Shown piece after piece: positions 29,130 through 38,243 of a stretch of 64,000 bases of DNA; positions within the stretch are counted from its first letter, which is position 1, and each line of letters begins with the position of its first letter. The position numbers and the translations under genes are program-made. Source of the stretch: Xanthocytophaga flava (GTDB lineage: Bacteria; Bacteroidota; Bacteroidia; Cytophagales; 172606-1). The notes under the pieces were generated by a model. It made no database searches. It was not told the DNA's origin and saw only the letters and a list, made by a program, of their open reading frames with translations. The stretch spans positions 620,001 to 684,000 of the forward strand of contig JASJOS010000002.1 in assembly GCA_030068525.1 (NCBI GenBank), written 5' to 3'.

Positions 29130-29561
29130 AAGAAGAAAGAATTGAATGAAATCTGGTGATTAAAAATAGGTAAGAGAAGGAAGAATCCAAAAAGTCTCCA
29201 GCAAAAAGAAAGATATTTCTACGTATGCTTCAGGATATTTCCTGGAATTTGATTTGTGTTTGTTGTTTTGTCTGTAAGAGGTAGGGCTTTCAAACTGAAC
29301 GTTAATATAAAAGGACTATGCATATAGTTTTGCTCATATGGTTGCTTGAGCTAAACTATATGTATGGGTTGTTTGGAGAGTTGGTTTGTGATGTCTCTGG
29401 ATTAAAACAGTTTTTGCCTGGAGTTCACCGCAAAAATTCTCTCTGAGCGAAATTCAGGTCAATGATAAAAAATACATAGAACTATGTGTACAGAAAAACT
29501 ATAGCAGGATGATGTAAAATATATCATCCTGCTATAGTTTCACATTCTCAGATTTTTTAAT
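29130..29561. other. Gene-free region between APC permease and GH65 genes
   Basis: This 432-bp region between two minus-strand genes contains the terminator of the permease gene (29496-29540) and presumably the promoter of the GH65 gene. I see no other repeat or gene. Confidence 0.5.
29496..29540 (-). terminator. Terminator of the APC permease gene
   Basis: An 18-bp perfect stem (29496-29513 with 29523-29540) with a 9-nt loop lies 21 bp after the permease stop codon and is T-flanked on the minus strand. Confidence 0.88.
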
Positions 29562-30941
29562 TTATTGTTCCGAAGAAACTTTGCTTCTGATTGGTTCTAA
29601 CAGAGAGGAAGGCACAAACGGCCATTCCTGGTTGAGTCGGGCTTTGATAAAATATACTATTATACCTATTATTATCGCTGTAAGACCTCCTGCTACCATT
29701 TTAAAACCTGTAGAAATTAAAATTCCTGCCCACATGACAATTGCCAGTATAATAGGGAGGGGGAAGAAAGGCATTTTATATGGAAATGTTATCTGTTTCT
29801 GTTTTCTAAGTAGATACAACCCTACCGCCTGACCTATAAATTGTATTAGTATACGCATAGACAGTATGGCGCTGATTACGTCACTTAGTTTAAAAAGAAG
29901 GCTGAATACAAATGCAATAGTTCCTAATACCAGTAACGATACATATGGAAAATGCCCTGTAGGATGTAACCGGGCAAAAACCTTAAAAAATGCTCCATCG
30001 GCTGCCGCTGCATACGGAATACGGCTATAACCTAATGTAGCTGAGAAAACAGAGGCAAATGATACCAGTAAAATAAGGCAGGTAATTACTGTAGCTGCTT
30101 TGGGACCTGCCAGCTGTTGCATAAACAAACTGATAACAAATTCACTGTCTTTGGCTACTTGCCAGGGAATTACACTGGCTACACTAATATTCATCAACAG
30201 ATATAACAAGGCAATACCAGCAATAGAAAGAAACATACTTCTGGGAATGTTTCTGGATGGATTGATAATTTCTCCTCCCAGATGGCATATGTTGTAATAA
30301 CCCAGATAACTGTATACACTTTTGACAGAGGCAAAGCCTAATGCTGCCACAAAAGTCATATTGAATGTAAGTCCATCATTGATGTGTTTGACCGGTTCCA
30401 GAAAGTTTCCATGTGTGATTCCACCTCCGATAATCCAGAGCATTGTAAATAGTACGGCTCCCCAAAGCAAAACACTTATTTTGCCGATTGCTTCAATTTT
30501 GCGAAAGAGTAGGATGACAATACATATGACTACGCTTCCACTAATCAGTTTGGATTGAAGTGTCGTCAGAGGGACTAAATAAGAAAAATAACCAGCGAAA
30601 CCGATAGCGGCAGAGGCGATTACCAGTGGAGCTTGAATCATGGTTTGCCAAACAAACAGGAAACTCATTAACCGACCCATCCCATTTTTTCCATACGTCT
30701 CTTTCAAGAAGTTATAGGAGCCTCCTGCTTTGGGAAAAGCTGTTCCCAATTCACTCCAGATCATTGCATCTACCATGGATAGCGCAGCTCCTGCCAGCCA
30801 TGCATATAAAAAGTAGGGGCCATTCAGGATATGGATTACCATAGGTAATGTAATGAATGGTCCTATGCCTACCATATCGGTCATATTGATAGCAGTCGCC
30901 TGGAGAAGCCCGAGCCGCCTTTCTTCTTTTATTTCAGCCAT
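29562..30941 (-). CDS. APC-family amino acid permease
   Basis: This 459-residue membrane protein has about twelve hydrophobic helices. The first carries ATAINMTDMVGIGPFITLPM, the unwound GxG substrate-binding motif of the amino acid-polyamine-organocation superfamily, followed by WSELGTAFPKAGGSYNFLKE, a hallmark of TM2-TM3. It should import amino acids or related amines across the inner membrane. Nearby genes do not reveal a substrate. The upstream 392-bp region holds the striking 28-bp-phased palindrome array, which could be its operator. Confidence 0.9.
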   Translation of the reverse strand: MAEIKEERRLGLLQATAINMTDMVGIGPFITLPMVIHILNGPYFLYAWLAGAALSMVDAMIWSELGTAFPKAGGSYNFLKETYGKNGMGRLMSFLFVWQTMIQAPLVIASAAIGFAGYFSYLVPLTTLQSKLISGSVVICIVILLFRKIEAIGKISVLLWGAVLFTMLWIIGGGITHGNFLEPVKHINDGLTFNMTFVAALGFASVKSVYSYLGYYNICHLGGEIINPSRNIPRSMFLSIAGIALLYLLMNISVASVIPWQVAKDSEFVISLFMQQLAGPKAATVITCLILLVSFASVFSATLGYSRIPYAAAADGAFFKVFARLHPTGHFPYVSLLVLGTIAFVFSLLFKLSDVISAILSMRILIQFIGQAVGLYLLRKQKQITFPYKMPFFPLPIILAIVMWAGILISTGFKMVAGGLTAIIIGIIVYFIKARLNQEWPFVPSSLLEPIRSKVSSEQ

Positions 30942-31333
30942 GAGAATGCTACTGACTTATTTTAGGGTTGTTTGCGCGTTTTATATTGCCATCAACAATA
31001 GAAACAAGTAAATAAGTTGCATATAGAGTGGAATCTATCTGCCTCTCTATAGAATCGTTCTTACTGTATCCGGGAAGAAAGTAGGGCACCTGTAACTAGT
31101 CTGAGTTCTGATTAGCTACAGAGTGATATTTATAGCATCACATGTGTAGACGTGTATAGAGTTTTATCAGAATTTCGATTATCGTGGATTATAATCGAAA
31201 TTCTGATGAGCACTTCCAACTATCAGAATTTTGATAGGCTGTACGAATTATCAGATTTCTGATAAAGAAAGAAAAATATCGGAAATCTGATAAACGGAAA
31301 GCTTAACGTGAATGTTGATTATAGATGTGAGTT
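30942..31333. other. Intergenic region with operator-like array
   Basis: This 392-bp region lies between the FAD oxidoreductase stop and the permease start, both on the minus strand. Its right half is occupied by the palindrome array (31166-31291). The rest has no gene that I can recognise. Confidence 0.6.
31166..31291. repeat. Five 14-bp palindromic repeats with 28-bp periodicity
   Basis: Five copies of ATC(A/G)(A/G)AnnTnTGAT-like palindromes begin at 31166, 31194, 31222, 31250 and 31278, exactly 28 bp apart, separated by four unrelated 14-bp spacers. The sequences are ATCAGAATTTCGAT, ATCGAAATTCTGAT, ATCAGAATTTTGAT, ATCAGATTTCTGAT and ATCGGAAATCTGAT. Copies one and two also form a 17-bp perfect hairpin (31166-31182 with 31191-31207). 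The exact phasing suggests a cooperative operator or an iteron-like array. The binding protein is unknown. Confidence 0.85.
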
Positions 31334-32509
31334 TTAGCGAATCTTTCCTCGTAGGGTAATGGGATCTATCTTCTGTTGAGATACAACTAATTCACGAGCT
31401 GCATCTACCTGGCCCCATACATTCCACAACAAAACTCCTTTTACTATATCCTCTTTCAGATAGTAAATCACTCCCTGCTGAAATTCTTCTACCCAGTCTT
31501 CCACAATGTCCAATGAGCTGTTAACATCTCCAACCGCTTCATAGCCAAGATCAAACAGGTCAGAATAGAAAAACGGCAGATAGTCATACATCTCAGTTGC
31601 TCCAGCCATATTTCTGCCTGCCAGCCTACCTGTGGCATTGGCATTATCCTCGTGTTCAAAACGTACATTTCTTTCCAAGGCAGGGCTATAGAAATTAGCT
31701 ACATCACCTGCTGCATAGATAGACTCATCTTCTGTACGAAGGTTAGGGTCTACAGCGATTCCGTTGTTGACAGTGAGTCCTGCTTCCTGAGCCAGAGAGG
31801 TATTGGGTTCAATACCCAGGCCAGCTATAACAACATCTGCTGTCAACTTTTGTCCTTTCTGAGTCTGGACTACCAGAGTGTCTCCTTCTTTTGTAACTGA
31901 AGTGACCGATTCATGGGGAAGAACAGTAACCCCTTTGTCTACATAATAGTTGTTAAGAAACTGAGATAGGTTGGCTGGATAAAGATTCGCACCAATACCC
32001 GCTGAAGGAAAGAGCATGGTAACTTTTTTGTTATTCAATGCGAGGGCCGCAGTAATTTCCCATGCTATAAATCCTCCTCCAATAACTATAAAGTTTGTTT
32101 TTGATTCTGCCAGTGATTGTAAGGTATGGTAATCATTATAGTTGCGATAGTATAGTATTTCGTCTGATCCTCCTGACAGATGACGTGGTGTACCACCTGT
32201 AGCAAATAGTAGTTTTTCATAACTATACTGTGTGCCTTGCTGGTCTATAACAATCTGGTTCGCACGATCAACCTTTGTTGCCTGAACAGAATAATAGATA
32301 GATACATGATGATTTTCTGTGTGTCGCCAGATTTTTTTCTCATCCTCTCCTTTCCATAGCGCTTTTGTTAATGGAGGCCTATCATAGGGAGGGTGAGTTT
32401 CCGTTGTGAGTATGCCTATACTACCTGTAGTATCAAGTTCTCTGATTCCCTGAACGGCTGAATCAGCGGTCATACCGCCACCTATGATGAGATAGGTATA
32501 TTTGTTCAT
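31334..32509 (-). CDS. NAD(P)/FAD-dependent ferredoxin reductase-like oxidoreductase
   Basis: This 391-residue flavoprotein has an N-terminal FAD-binding Rossmann motif (YLIIGGGMTADSAVQGI), an NAD(P)-binding motif (FIVIGGGFIAWEITAAL, about residue 145) and the second FAD motif IYAAGDVANFYSP. It resembles rubredoxin/putidaredoxin reductases and apoptosis-inducing-factor-type enzymes, which pass electrons from NAD(P)H to small redox proteins or oxygen. No ferredoxin or P450 gene is adjacent. It is cytosolic. Its stop codon is next to the palindrome array. Confidence 0.9.
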   Translation of the reverse strand: MNKYTYLIIGGGMTADSAVQGIRELDTTGSIGILTTETHPPYDRPPLTKALWKGEDEKKIWRHTENHHVSIYYSVQATKVDRANQIVIDQQGTQYSYEKLLFATGGTPRHLSGGSDEILYYRNYNDYHTLQSLAESKTNFIVIGGGFIAWEITAALALNNKKVTMLFPSAGIGANLYPANLSQFLNNYYVDKGVTVLPHESVTSVTKEGDTLVVQTQKGQKLTADVVIAGLGIEPNTSLAQEAGLTVNNGIAVDPNLRTEDESIYAAGDVANFYSPALERNVRFEHEDNANATGRLAGRNMAGATEMYDYLPFFYSDLFDLGYEAVGDVNSSLDIVEDWVEEFQQGVIYYLKEDIVKGVLLWNVWGQVDAARELVVSQQKIDPITLRGKIR

Positions 32510-32698
32510 GATTAGTTGTTTGTATGAAATGGTTTGTGATTATGCAATGGAATGTACAGGATCTGTAGAAGAGATCAAAGAAATAAAAAAATCAGTCAGT
32601 GAAAATGGGCAAAGAGGTATCTGTAATTATATAACGGAGGCCTTTGAAGGAGTACCAACCCCAAAGACCTCTGTCTTATATGATTTATGATTGTTGTT

Positions 32699-33070
32699 TT
32701 AAGCAGTAAACATTTGCCGGCAGGCTTCTTCGCATTGACGGCAAGCCTGGGCACATTGTCTGCAATGTTCGTACATAGATGCATGTTTCTCACATTCTTC
32801 AGCACATGCCTGACAAATATCAGCACACAGCAAACAGACCTGATCAGTCCATGGCCGATTTCGGGTCATATAGTCTGCTGCAAGAGAGCACATGCGGGAG
32901 CAATCCTGATTCAGTTCAATGCATTTACGAAGCATTTCCAGATTTTGCTCTCTAAGACATGCACTGCTACAGGCATCACATGCTAAGGCACAGGTAGAGC
33001 ATGCCTCAATACATTCCTGATAGGTTTCACCAATCAGTTGGTCCAGTTGGGCAATGGTTTGTAATTGCAT
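32699..33070 (-). CDS. Cysteine-rich four-helix-bundle copper-binding protein (Csp-like)
   Basis: From the ATG at 33070 the protein is 123 residues. The frame extends upstream, but that part is unlike the family, so I chose the internal start MQLQTIAQLDQL. It is packed with Cys in helical C-x2-C and C-x3-C spacing (CIEACSTCALACDACSSACL, CADICQACAEECEKHA, CRQCAQACRQCEEACRQM), as in Csp/DUF326 copper-storage four-helix bundles that bind many Cu(I) ions inside the bundle. No signal peptide is visible, so it resembles the cytosolic Csp3 type. It probably buffers copper. It lies just upstream of the FAD oxidoreductase on the same strand. Confidence 0.9.
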   Translation of the reverse strand: MQLQTIAQLDQLIGETYQECIEACSTCALACDACSSACLREQNLEMLRKCIELNQDCSRMCSLAADYMTRNRPWTDQVCLLCADICQACAEECEKHASMYEHCRQCAQACRQCEEACRQMFTA

Positions 33071-33478
33071 AGTAGTAAGGATGTTTAAATGAATAAAAGA
33101 CATACCTGCTAAAGAATTATACCTATGATCCGAGTGAGAGTTGTGGTAGTTTGTAAAATGCAGAATGGAGTATTTTGTCAAAATAAATCTGATACACTGT
33201 ACAAAATTCCTCTGAAACATTCTTTTGTCCTGTCTTCTCTACAGATAAATCCTTGATTTCTACATCATCGGCAATGTTGTATCTATATATTTTTATATAA
33301 CCTGTTAAAAGCTTGTTAGGAATGATTTTTTATCTATCTCTTTGAAATAAGACAAAAGCACTAAGTTTTTTCAAAACGTTTTCCCTCTATACAAAGTAAG
33401 TATCTCTGATAATCAGAAGTATATTCTGATGCCATCATTCTTTATTTTTTCACCAATACAAGCCCAAATTTTTTCGGT
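33071..33478. other. Gene-free region between divergent genes
   Basis: This 408-bp region contains the promoters of the copper-binding protein and Gfo/Idh/MocA genes. I see no repeat or RNA element; the end nearest the oxidoreductase gene is T-rich. Confidence 0.4.
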
Positions 33479-34711
33479 ATGAAAAATATCAATCAGCTAT
33501 CTCTTCAGGATGAAATGTCTATGTACAATCGTCGGAGATTCTTGAAAAATCTTTCTTTTGGTTTCTGGTCTGGTGCTATGATGCTGCCTTATCTTTCAGC
33601 AATGGCAGGCGGTTCCGATTTATTTGATACAGGTGCAATTCCAGGTCCGGCAGATGCCATAACAGATGCCTTACAATCAGGCAAAAAACTGGGTGTTGCA
33701 CTGGTAGGGTTGGGAAAATATAGTGAAGGTGAGTTGGGACCAGCGTTGGAAAAAACAAAACTCTGCAAACTGGCTGGCATTGTGACAGGTACTCCTGAAA
33801 AGGCTAATAAGTGGAAGAAGAAATACAATGTGCCAGACAAAAATGTATATAACTACCAGACTTTTGACCGAATTGCGGATAATCCGGATATAGATATTGT
33901 CTACATAGTTTTGCCTAATCCTATGCATGAAGAATATGTGATCCGAGCTGCAAAGGCAGGGAAGCATGTAATCTGTGAGAAGCCTATGGCTATGACTGTA
34001 CAGGAATGTCAGGCTATGATTGATGCCTGCAAAAAAGCTGATCGGAAATTATCCATTGGATATCGTCTGCACTTTGAGCCACATCATCAGAATGTTATGC
34101 AGATTGGACAGAATAAAATCATAGGCGATATTAAAAAGATCATTTGTGATGATGGGCAAGTTCAAAGTGAAGAAAGTCCATGGCGGTTAGGTCGTGGAGT
34201 AGGAGGTGGCGGGCCAGTACGGGATTTGGGCGTATATTGTACTCAGGCTGCTATTTATACCAAAGGAGAGATTCCTGTATCAGTGATTGCTAAATACCAT
34301 CCTAAAACAGATGTAGAGAAGTTTAAGTTGATTGAAGAAGGAATGAACTTCCAGTTTCAGTTTGCAGATGGTAGTACTGCTGATTGCAAAGTTAGCTTTA
34401 ATGAAAAGTTCAATAAACTGCGTGCAGAAGGTACTAAGGGATGGTTGGAGCTCGATCCTGCCTATGAGTATAAGGGAATTGAAGGAAAGACAAGTAGTGG
34501 TAAAATGGACTTGCCTAATGTGCCTCAGCAAACCCTTCAGATGGATGACTTTGCCAATTGTATTATCAGCAATAAACCCACTCGTGTTCCAGGTGAAATG
34601 GGGATGCGTGATGTAGGTATTCTGCAATCCATCTTTGAAGCTGCTGAAACAGGCAATAAGGTGAAAATTAATGTAAACCATGTTATGGACCCTATAGGGA
34701 ACAAGAAGTAA
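33479..34711 (+). CDS. Exported Gfo/Idh/MocA-family oxidoreductase (glucose-fructose oxidoreductase-like)
   Basis: This 410-residue protein starts with a twin-arginine-type leader (MYNRRRFLKNLSFGFWSG, then a hydrophobic stretch ending SAMAGG). An NAD(P)-binding Rossmann fold follows (GVALVGLGKYSEGELGPAL, about 72), with the conserved CEKPMAMT catalytic Lys motif near residue 168 and the C-terminal alpha/beta dimerisation domain. Tat export of a folded protein with bound NADP is characteristic of glucose-fructose oxidoreductase relatives. A 13-15-bp stem terminator overlaps the stop codon. The adjacent periplasmic GH13 enzyme is consistent with sugar processing in the periplasm. Confidence 0.9.
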   Translation: MKNINQLSLQDEMSMYNRRRFLKNLSFGFWSGAMMLPYLSAMAGGSDLFDTGAIPGPADAITDALQSGKKLGVALVGLGKYSEGELGPALEKTKLCKLAGIVTGTPEKANKWKKKYNVPDKNVYNYQTFDRIADNPDIDIVYIVLPNPMHEEYVIRAAKAGKHVICEKPMAMTVQECQAMIDACKKADRKLSIGYRLHFEPHHQNVMQIGQNKIIGDIKKIICDDGQVQSEESPWRLGRGVGGGGPVRDLGVYCTQAAIYTKGEIPVSVIAKYHPKTDVEKFKLIEEGMNFQFQFADGSTADCKVSFNEKFNKLRAEGTKGWLELDPAYEYKGIEGKTSSGKMDLPNVPQQTLQMDDFANCIISNKPTRVPGEMGMRDVGILQSIFEAAETGNKVKINVNHVMDPIGNKK

Positions 34712-34740
34712 TCCGTTCCCGGATTACTTCTTGTTTTTTA
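34701..34740 (+). terminator. Terminator overlapping the oxidoreductase stop codon
   Basis: A 15-bp stem (34701-34715 with 34720-34734) with a 4-nt TTCC loop is followed by TTTTTT. The stop codon is part of the stem. Confidence 0.92.
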
Positions 34741-34798
34741 TACCTCTATACTATTTTAACTATACTTATTCAGTGTATTCATTATTGCTACTTTGGCC

Positions 34799-36604
34799 AT
34801 GCAAAACATTCCTTTTCGCCTTGGCTGGCTGGTTCTGCCTTTGGTTTTACTGCAACTATTTTTTTCAGAGCCTCAGACCTCTACTCTCTCAGTTAGGGTA
34901 ACCAGGCCAGCATCTGTTTTACATAAAAATTCTAGTCTGAGCCGTGCAGACTCCAGTACAAAAACATGGTATAAGAACAGTGTGATTTATACATTGGATG
35001 TCGAAGTATTCTATGATTCGGATGGTGATGGGGTAGGTGATTTTAGAGGCTTGACGCAAAAGTTAGATTATCTGAAATCACTGGATGTTGACGCTATCTG
35101 GTTGGCCCCCTTTCAGCCTACTCCCAATAAGGATGATGGATACGATATTTCTGATTTCTATGGTATTGATAAACGGTTTGGTACATTCAATGATTTTTCA
35201 GAGTTTATTTCAGAAGCTAAGAAGCGGGACATACGGATATTGATGGATCTGGTTATTAATCATACTTCTGATGAGTATTCCTGGTTTAAGGCCTCCCGTA
35301 AAAGCAAAGATTCTCCTTATCGTGACTGGTATGTCTGGAAGTCAAAACAACCTGCCAATCAAAATAAGGGAATGGTATTTCCTGGTGTACAAAAAGAAAT
35401 ATGGACACTGGATTCTCTCACAAACGAATATTATCTGCATCGGTTCTATGATTTTGAACCAGATCTCAATGCTCAGAATCCTGAAGTAGTGGTAGAAGTA
35501 GAAAAAATTATAAAATATTGGCTCAAAAAAGGTGTTGCAGGGTTCCGGTTAGATGCTGTTCCGTTTTATATTGAAGTTCCTCAGACGAAAGGTGAAAATT
35601 TTGAGCATGAGTACGACAAACTGGTTCAGATGCGAAATTGGGTGAAGGAAGTACGTCCGGATGGTGTCATATTGGGAGAAGCGAATATAGAGCCAAAAGA
35701 AAATATGAACTACTTTGGAGATAAAGGACAGGCTATGAATATGATGTTTAATTTTTATGTCAATCAACATCTGTTTTATGCATTGGCTAGCGGAGAAATA
35801 AAATCACTTACAAAGGCACTGGAGGCTACAAAGGATATTCCACAACCGGTACAGTGGGCACAGTTTCTGCGTAATCATGATGAGGTGGATCTGGCTCGTT
35901 TGAGTAACAATCAACGGGAAAAGGTGTATAAAGAATTTGGGCCTGATAAGAATATGCAATTGTATGACAGGGGTATTCGTAGACGTATAGCGCCTATGCT
36001 TCATAATCAAAAACGATTAGCTTTGGCATACAGCCTTCTATTTTCTCTTCCCAGCACACCTGTAATACGTTATGGTGAAGAGATTGGTATGGGAGATGAT
36101 CTGACATTGAAGGAAAGGGAGTCTGTACGAACTCCTATGCAATGGATTAATGCACCCAATGCAGGTTTTTCAAATGCATCCAAAACGGTACGGCCTGTAA
36201 TTTCCCAAGGAGAATATGGGTACTCTCATGTCAATGTCAAATCGCAGGAAAAAGATCCATCCTCTATGCTGAACTGGGTCCGACAATTAATACATCTTCG
36301 GAAATCAAATCCGCAGATTGGACAGGGAGATTGGAAGATTCTGGATTCTGGCTCTCCTAATGTATTGGTTATGCAGTATCAATGGAATGGAAGTGGACTT
36401 ATACTAATCCATAATCTTGATGAAGATGCACAAAAAGTAGAGATAGAGGCAAAAGATGCAGGGGGAGATATGCTTTTCGATCTAATCAGTAAAAGACAGA
36501 ATGAAGCAAATGAAAAAGGTTTGTATCAATTGGATATGCCTGGATATGGATATGCGTGGTATCGCGTAGGAAATGAGTCTGTATTGCCTAATAAGCAGGA
36601 CTAA
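34799..36604 (+). CDS. Exported GH13 alpha-amylase family enzyme (trehalose synthase-like)
   Basis: From the ATG at 34799 (a TTG lies two codons earlier) the protein is 601 residues. A hydrophobic leader (MQNIPFRLGWLVLPLVLLQ) indicates export. All four GH13 regions are present: DLVINHTS (I), GFRLDAVP with nucleophile Asp near 252 (II), GEAN with acid/base Glu near 294 (III), and FLRNHDEVD with Asp near 361 (IV). The start VIYTLDVEVFYDSDGDGVGD and the pattern YDISDFYGID resemble the trehalose synthase/maltose glucosyltransferase and oligo-alpha-glucosidase branch. A beta-sandwich domain C follows. The exact reaction is not resolved. Confidence 0.9.
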   Translation: MQNIPFRLGWLVLPLVLLQLFFSEPQTSTLSVRVTRPASVLHKNSSLSRADSSTKTWYKNSVIYTLDVEVFYDSDGDGVGDFRGLTQKLDYLKSLDVDAIWLAPFQPTPNKDDGYDISDFYGIDKRFGTFNDFSEFISEAKKRDIRILMDLVINHTSDEYSWFKASRKSKDSPYRDWYVWKSKQPANQNKGMVFPGVQKEIWTLDSLTNEYYLHRFYDFEPDLNAQNPEVVVEVEKIIKYWLKKGVAGFRLDAVPFYIEVPQTKGENFEHEYDKLVQMRNWVKEVRPDGVILGEANIEPKENMNYFGDKGQAMNMMFNFYVNQHLFYALASGEIKSLTKALEATKDIPQPVQWAQFLRNHDEVDLARLSNNQREKVYKEFGPDKNMQLYDRGIRRRIAPMLHNQKRLALAYSLLFSLPSTPVIRYGEEIGMGDDLTLKERESVRTPMQWINAPNAGFSNASKTVRPVISQGEYGYSHVNVKSQEKDPSSMLNWVRQLIHLRKSNPQIGQGDWKILDSGSPNVLVMQYQWNGSGLILIHNLDEDAQKVEIEAKDAGGDMLFDLISKRQNEANEKGLYQLDMPGYGYAWYRVGNESVLPNKQD

Positions 36605-36669
36605 GTTTTTAAATGATATACTAAACGTGAAAGAGAAGGTATTTAAGTAATAGATCAGTATCTGAAAGC

Positions 36670-36711
36670 AAAAAGCAAGGAGACAGTTATTACTGCCTCC
36701 TTGCTTTTTTT
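36670..36711. terminator. Rho-independent terminator
   Basis: A stem of A5-GCAAGGAG-(mismatch)-CAG paired with CTG-(mismatch)-CTCCTTGC-T5 is followed by extra T residues. It lies between the convergent GH13 and coiled-coil genes. Confidence 0.9.
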
Positions 36712-36746
36712 AGGAACATTACTAGTAAACTGTTTGTATAAGAAAG

Positions 36747-37163
36747 CTATAGAGAGCGTTGTTTCTTCTCCATTTGCTGGATTAGTGCCTCTATCTGGGC
36801 TAGCTGTATTTGTATCTGATCTCTGAGAAATTGTTTAGCAAGCAATTTCATACCTGGCATATTTTGCTGACGTTTCTGTATTTCCGCTAGCCTTATTTTG
36901 GTGCGATTCCATTTATTTAGGGCCTGAGCAATTTGTTTCTGTATAGGTCGATCATACATATGTTCAGGGTCTGGATTTTCTGTAATCAGTTGTTCCAACT
37001 GTTTAATGTATATTTTCAGAAAGTCCAGATCTGCCAGGCAAAAGCGTTCTTCATCTTCCAAGTCTTTTACTCGACCTTGAAGGCGATTAATTTGTAAATC
37101 TAATTGTACAAGTTTATAGCGGAGAGCTAACAATTTTTGTGAGAGTTTATCCAACATTTTCAT
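36747..37163 (-). CDS. Hypothetical coiled-coil protein
   Basis: This 138-residue protein is almost entirely helical and rich in L, Q, K and R, with heptad-like spacing (LALRYKLVQLDLQINRLQGRV; QIQLAQIEALIQQMEKKQ). I recognise no domain. There is no signal peptide or membrane segment. It is monocistronic and divergent from the 272-residue gene that precedes the tRNA-like elements. The function is unknown. Confidence 0.6.
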   Translation of the reverse strand: MKMLDKLSQKLLALRYKLVQLDLQINRLQGRVKDLEDEERFCLADLDFLKIYIKQLEQLITENPDPEHMYDRPIQKQIAQALNKWNRTKIRLAEIQKRQQNMPGMKLLAKQFLRDQIQIQLAQIEALIQQMEKKQRSL

Positions 37164-37282
37164 AGGCGTAATCTCATAGCATAGTATAGTAAAAGTTAAG
37201 CTGCAATGAGGATTATCTATACAACTCCATTTAAGTGTAATAAATTCCTGAGTATAATTCTATGCTGAAATCAATCTTTTTG

Positions 37283-37290
37283 TAGCTTTG
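37283..37290 (+). promoter_or_regulatory. Candidate -7 box (TAnnTTTG)
   Basis: TAGCTTTG matches the Bacteroidota -7 consensus TAnnTTTG exactly and lies 33 bp before the ATG of the 272-residue protein gene. No clear -33 TTTG box is present. Confidence 0.4.
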
Positions 37291-37322
37291 AAACAGTATA
37301 TTTATTTTTTATTTGTAAGACT

Positions 37323-38141
37323 ATGAGTACAAAAGACAAATCGACAACGAAACTGAATGTTTTATTAGCTAAAACAGACCATCTGCAATCTATTTTCAGA
37401 AAGTTGATCGAAGATTATGTGAAATTTTTTAAAACCAAACAAGGCGAGTTCAGAGGGGAGCGTAAAACGTATCAGGCATTACCAGATACTGTCGATTTAC
37501 CTAATGAACGTAAGAATGAACTGGTAGTGACAACTGTGACTGAGAAGTTGGATTGGCTGGTAGATAATTCTAAAGAATACTTGGATGCATTGTTCAGTCA
37601 GGAACTAACTAATGCGTATGGCATTGCCAAAGCAACATTGGTAGTAGAAGGGCAGGAGTGGGGGGAGTTTACTTCATTGGAATTGTTGCGTCTGAAGTCT
37701 TTTCTGGAAAACGGTACCTTAAAGGAATTATATGAAAATATTCCGGTTCGGAATGATGATGAGATCTGGGAAAACACAACAGAAGAAATGTATATCGGTC
37801 GGGATATATTTGAAAGCGCTTTGCTAAAAGGTGACCGTATGACTACTGTAAAGGAGACATACATTCTGGAAGATCCGAATCTGAGTAAAAACCTGGATCT
37901 GAAAAACTATACCCCTGTAACTGCTACCCGTGATAAACCTACCCGGCTGGGAGAGTTTACTTTTCAGAAATTTTCTGGTGAATGGTCGCATCGTCAGCGT
38001 GCCGAACTGCTACGTCGTCGTAGTGTATTGTTGACTGCCGTGATTGAGGCTCTTAAGGTGTGTAATGAGGTAGAAGTACAGAAAAGTCAGCTTACAGCAG
38101 ATAAAATCTTCTCCTATCTTCACAAAGGAAAAGTCTCTTAA
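37323..38141 (+). CDS. Conserved-looking hypothetical protein next to tRNA-like RNAs
   Basis: I do not recognise this 272-residue protein. It is soluble with no signal peptide. The N-terminal half is helical and charged (KLIEDYVKFFKTKQGEFRGE, VTEKLDWLVDNSKEYLDALF), the middle contains NAYGIAKATLVVEGQEWGEF, and the C-terminus is basic and helical (HRQRAELLRRRSVLLTAVIEALK). The composition and codon use fit the surrounding chromosome. It lies 102 bp upstream of the permuted tRNA-like element on the same strand, with no terminator in between, so the two may share a transcript. A role related to that RNA is possible but speculative. Confidence 0.75.
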   Translation: MSTKDKSTTKLNVLLAKTDHLQSIFRKLIEDYVKFFKTKQGEFRGERKTYQALPDTVDLPNERKNELVVTTVTEKLDWLVDNSKEYLDALFSQELTNAYGIAKATLVVEGQEWGEFTSLELLRLKSFLENGTLKELYENIPVRNDDEIWENTTEEMYIGRDIFESALLKGDRMTTVKETYILEDPNLSKNLDLKNYTPVTATRDKPTRLGEFTFQKFSGEWSHRQRAELLRRRSVLLTAVIEALKVCNEVEVQKSQLTADKIFSYLHKGKVS

Positions 38142-38243
38142 GGCATAAAAATACCAACTTAGCCTTAGCATCAGCCTGAACATGAGCATTATAGTCCTCT
38201 ATCGTTTAGTGTTGTGTTGGTAGCTTCAGGCTTAAGTTTATCG

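Noticed and set aside
31166-31291. The five repeats as a CRISPR array.
   Set aside because: Repeats and spacers are only 14 bp, the repeats are imperfect palindromes, and there are no cas genes in the window. An operator or iteron array is more plausible.
32699-33220. The long form of the copper-binding protein starting at 33220.
   Set aside because: The extra 50 N-terminal residues are unlike the family and would consume the intergenic region; the internal ATG at 33070 gives a normal-length protein.
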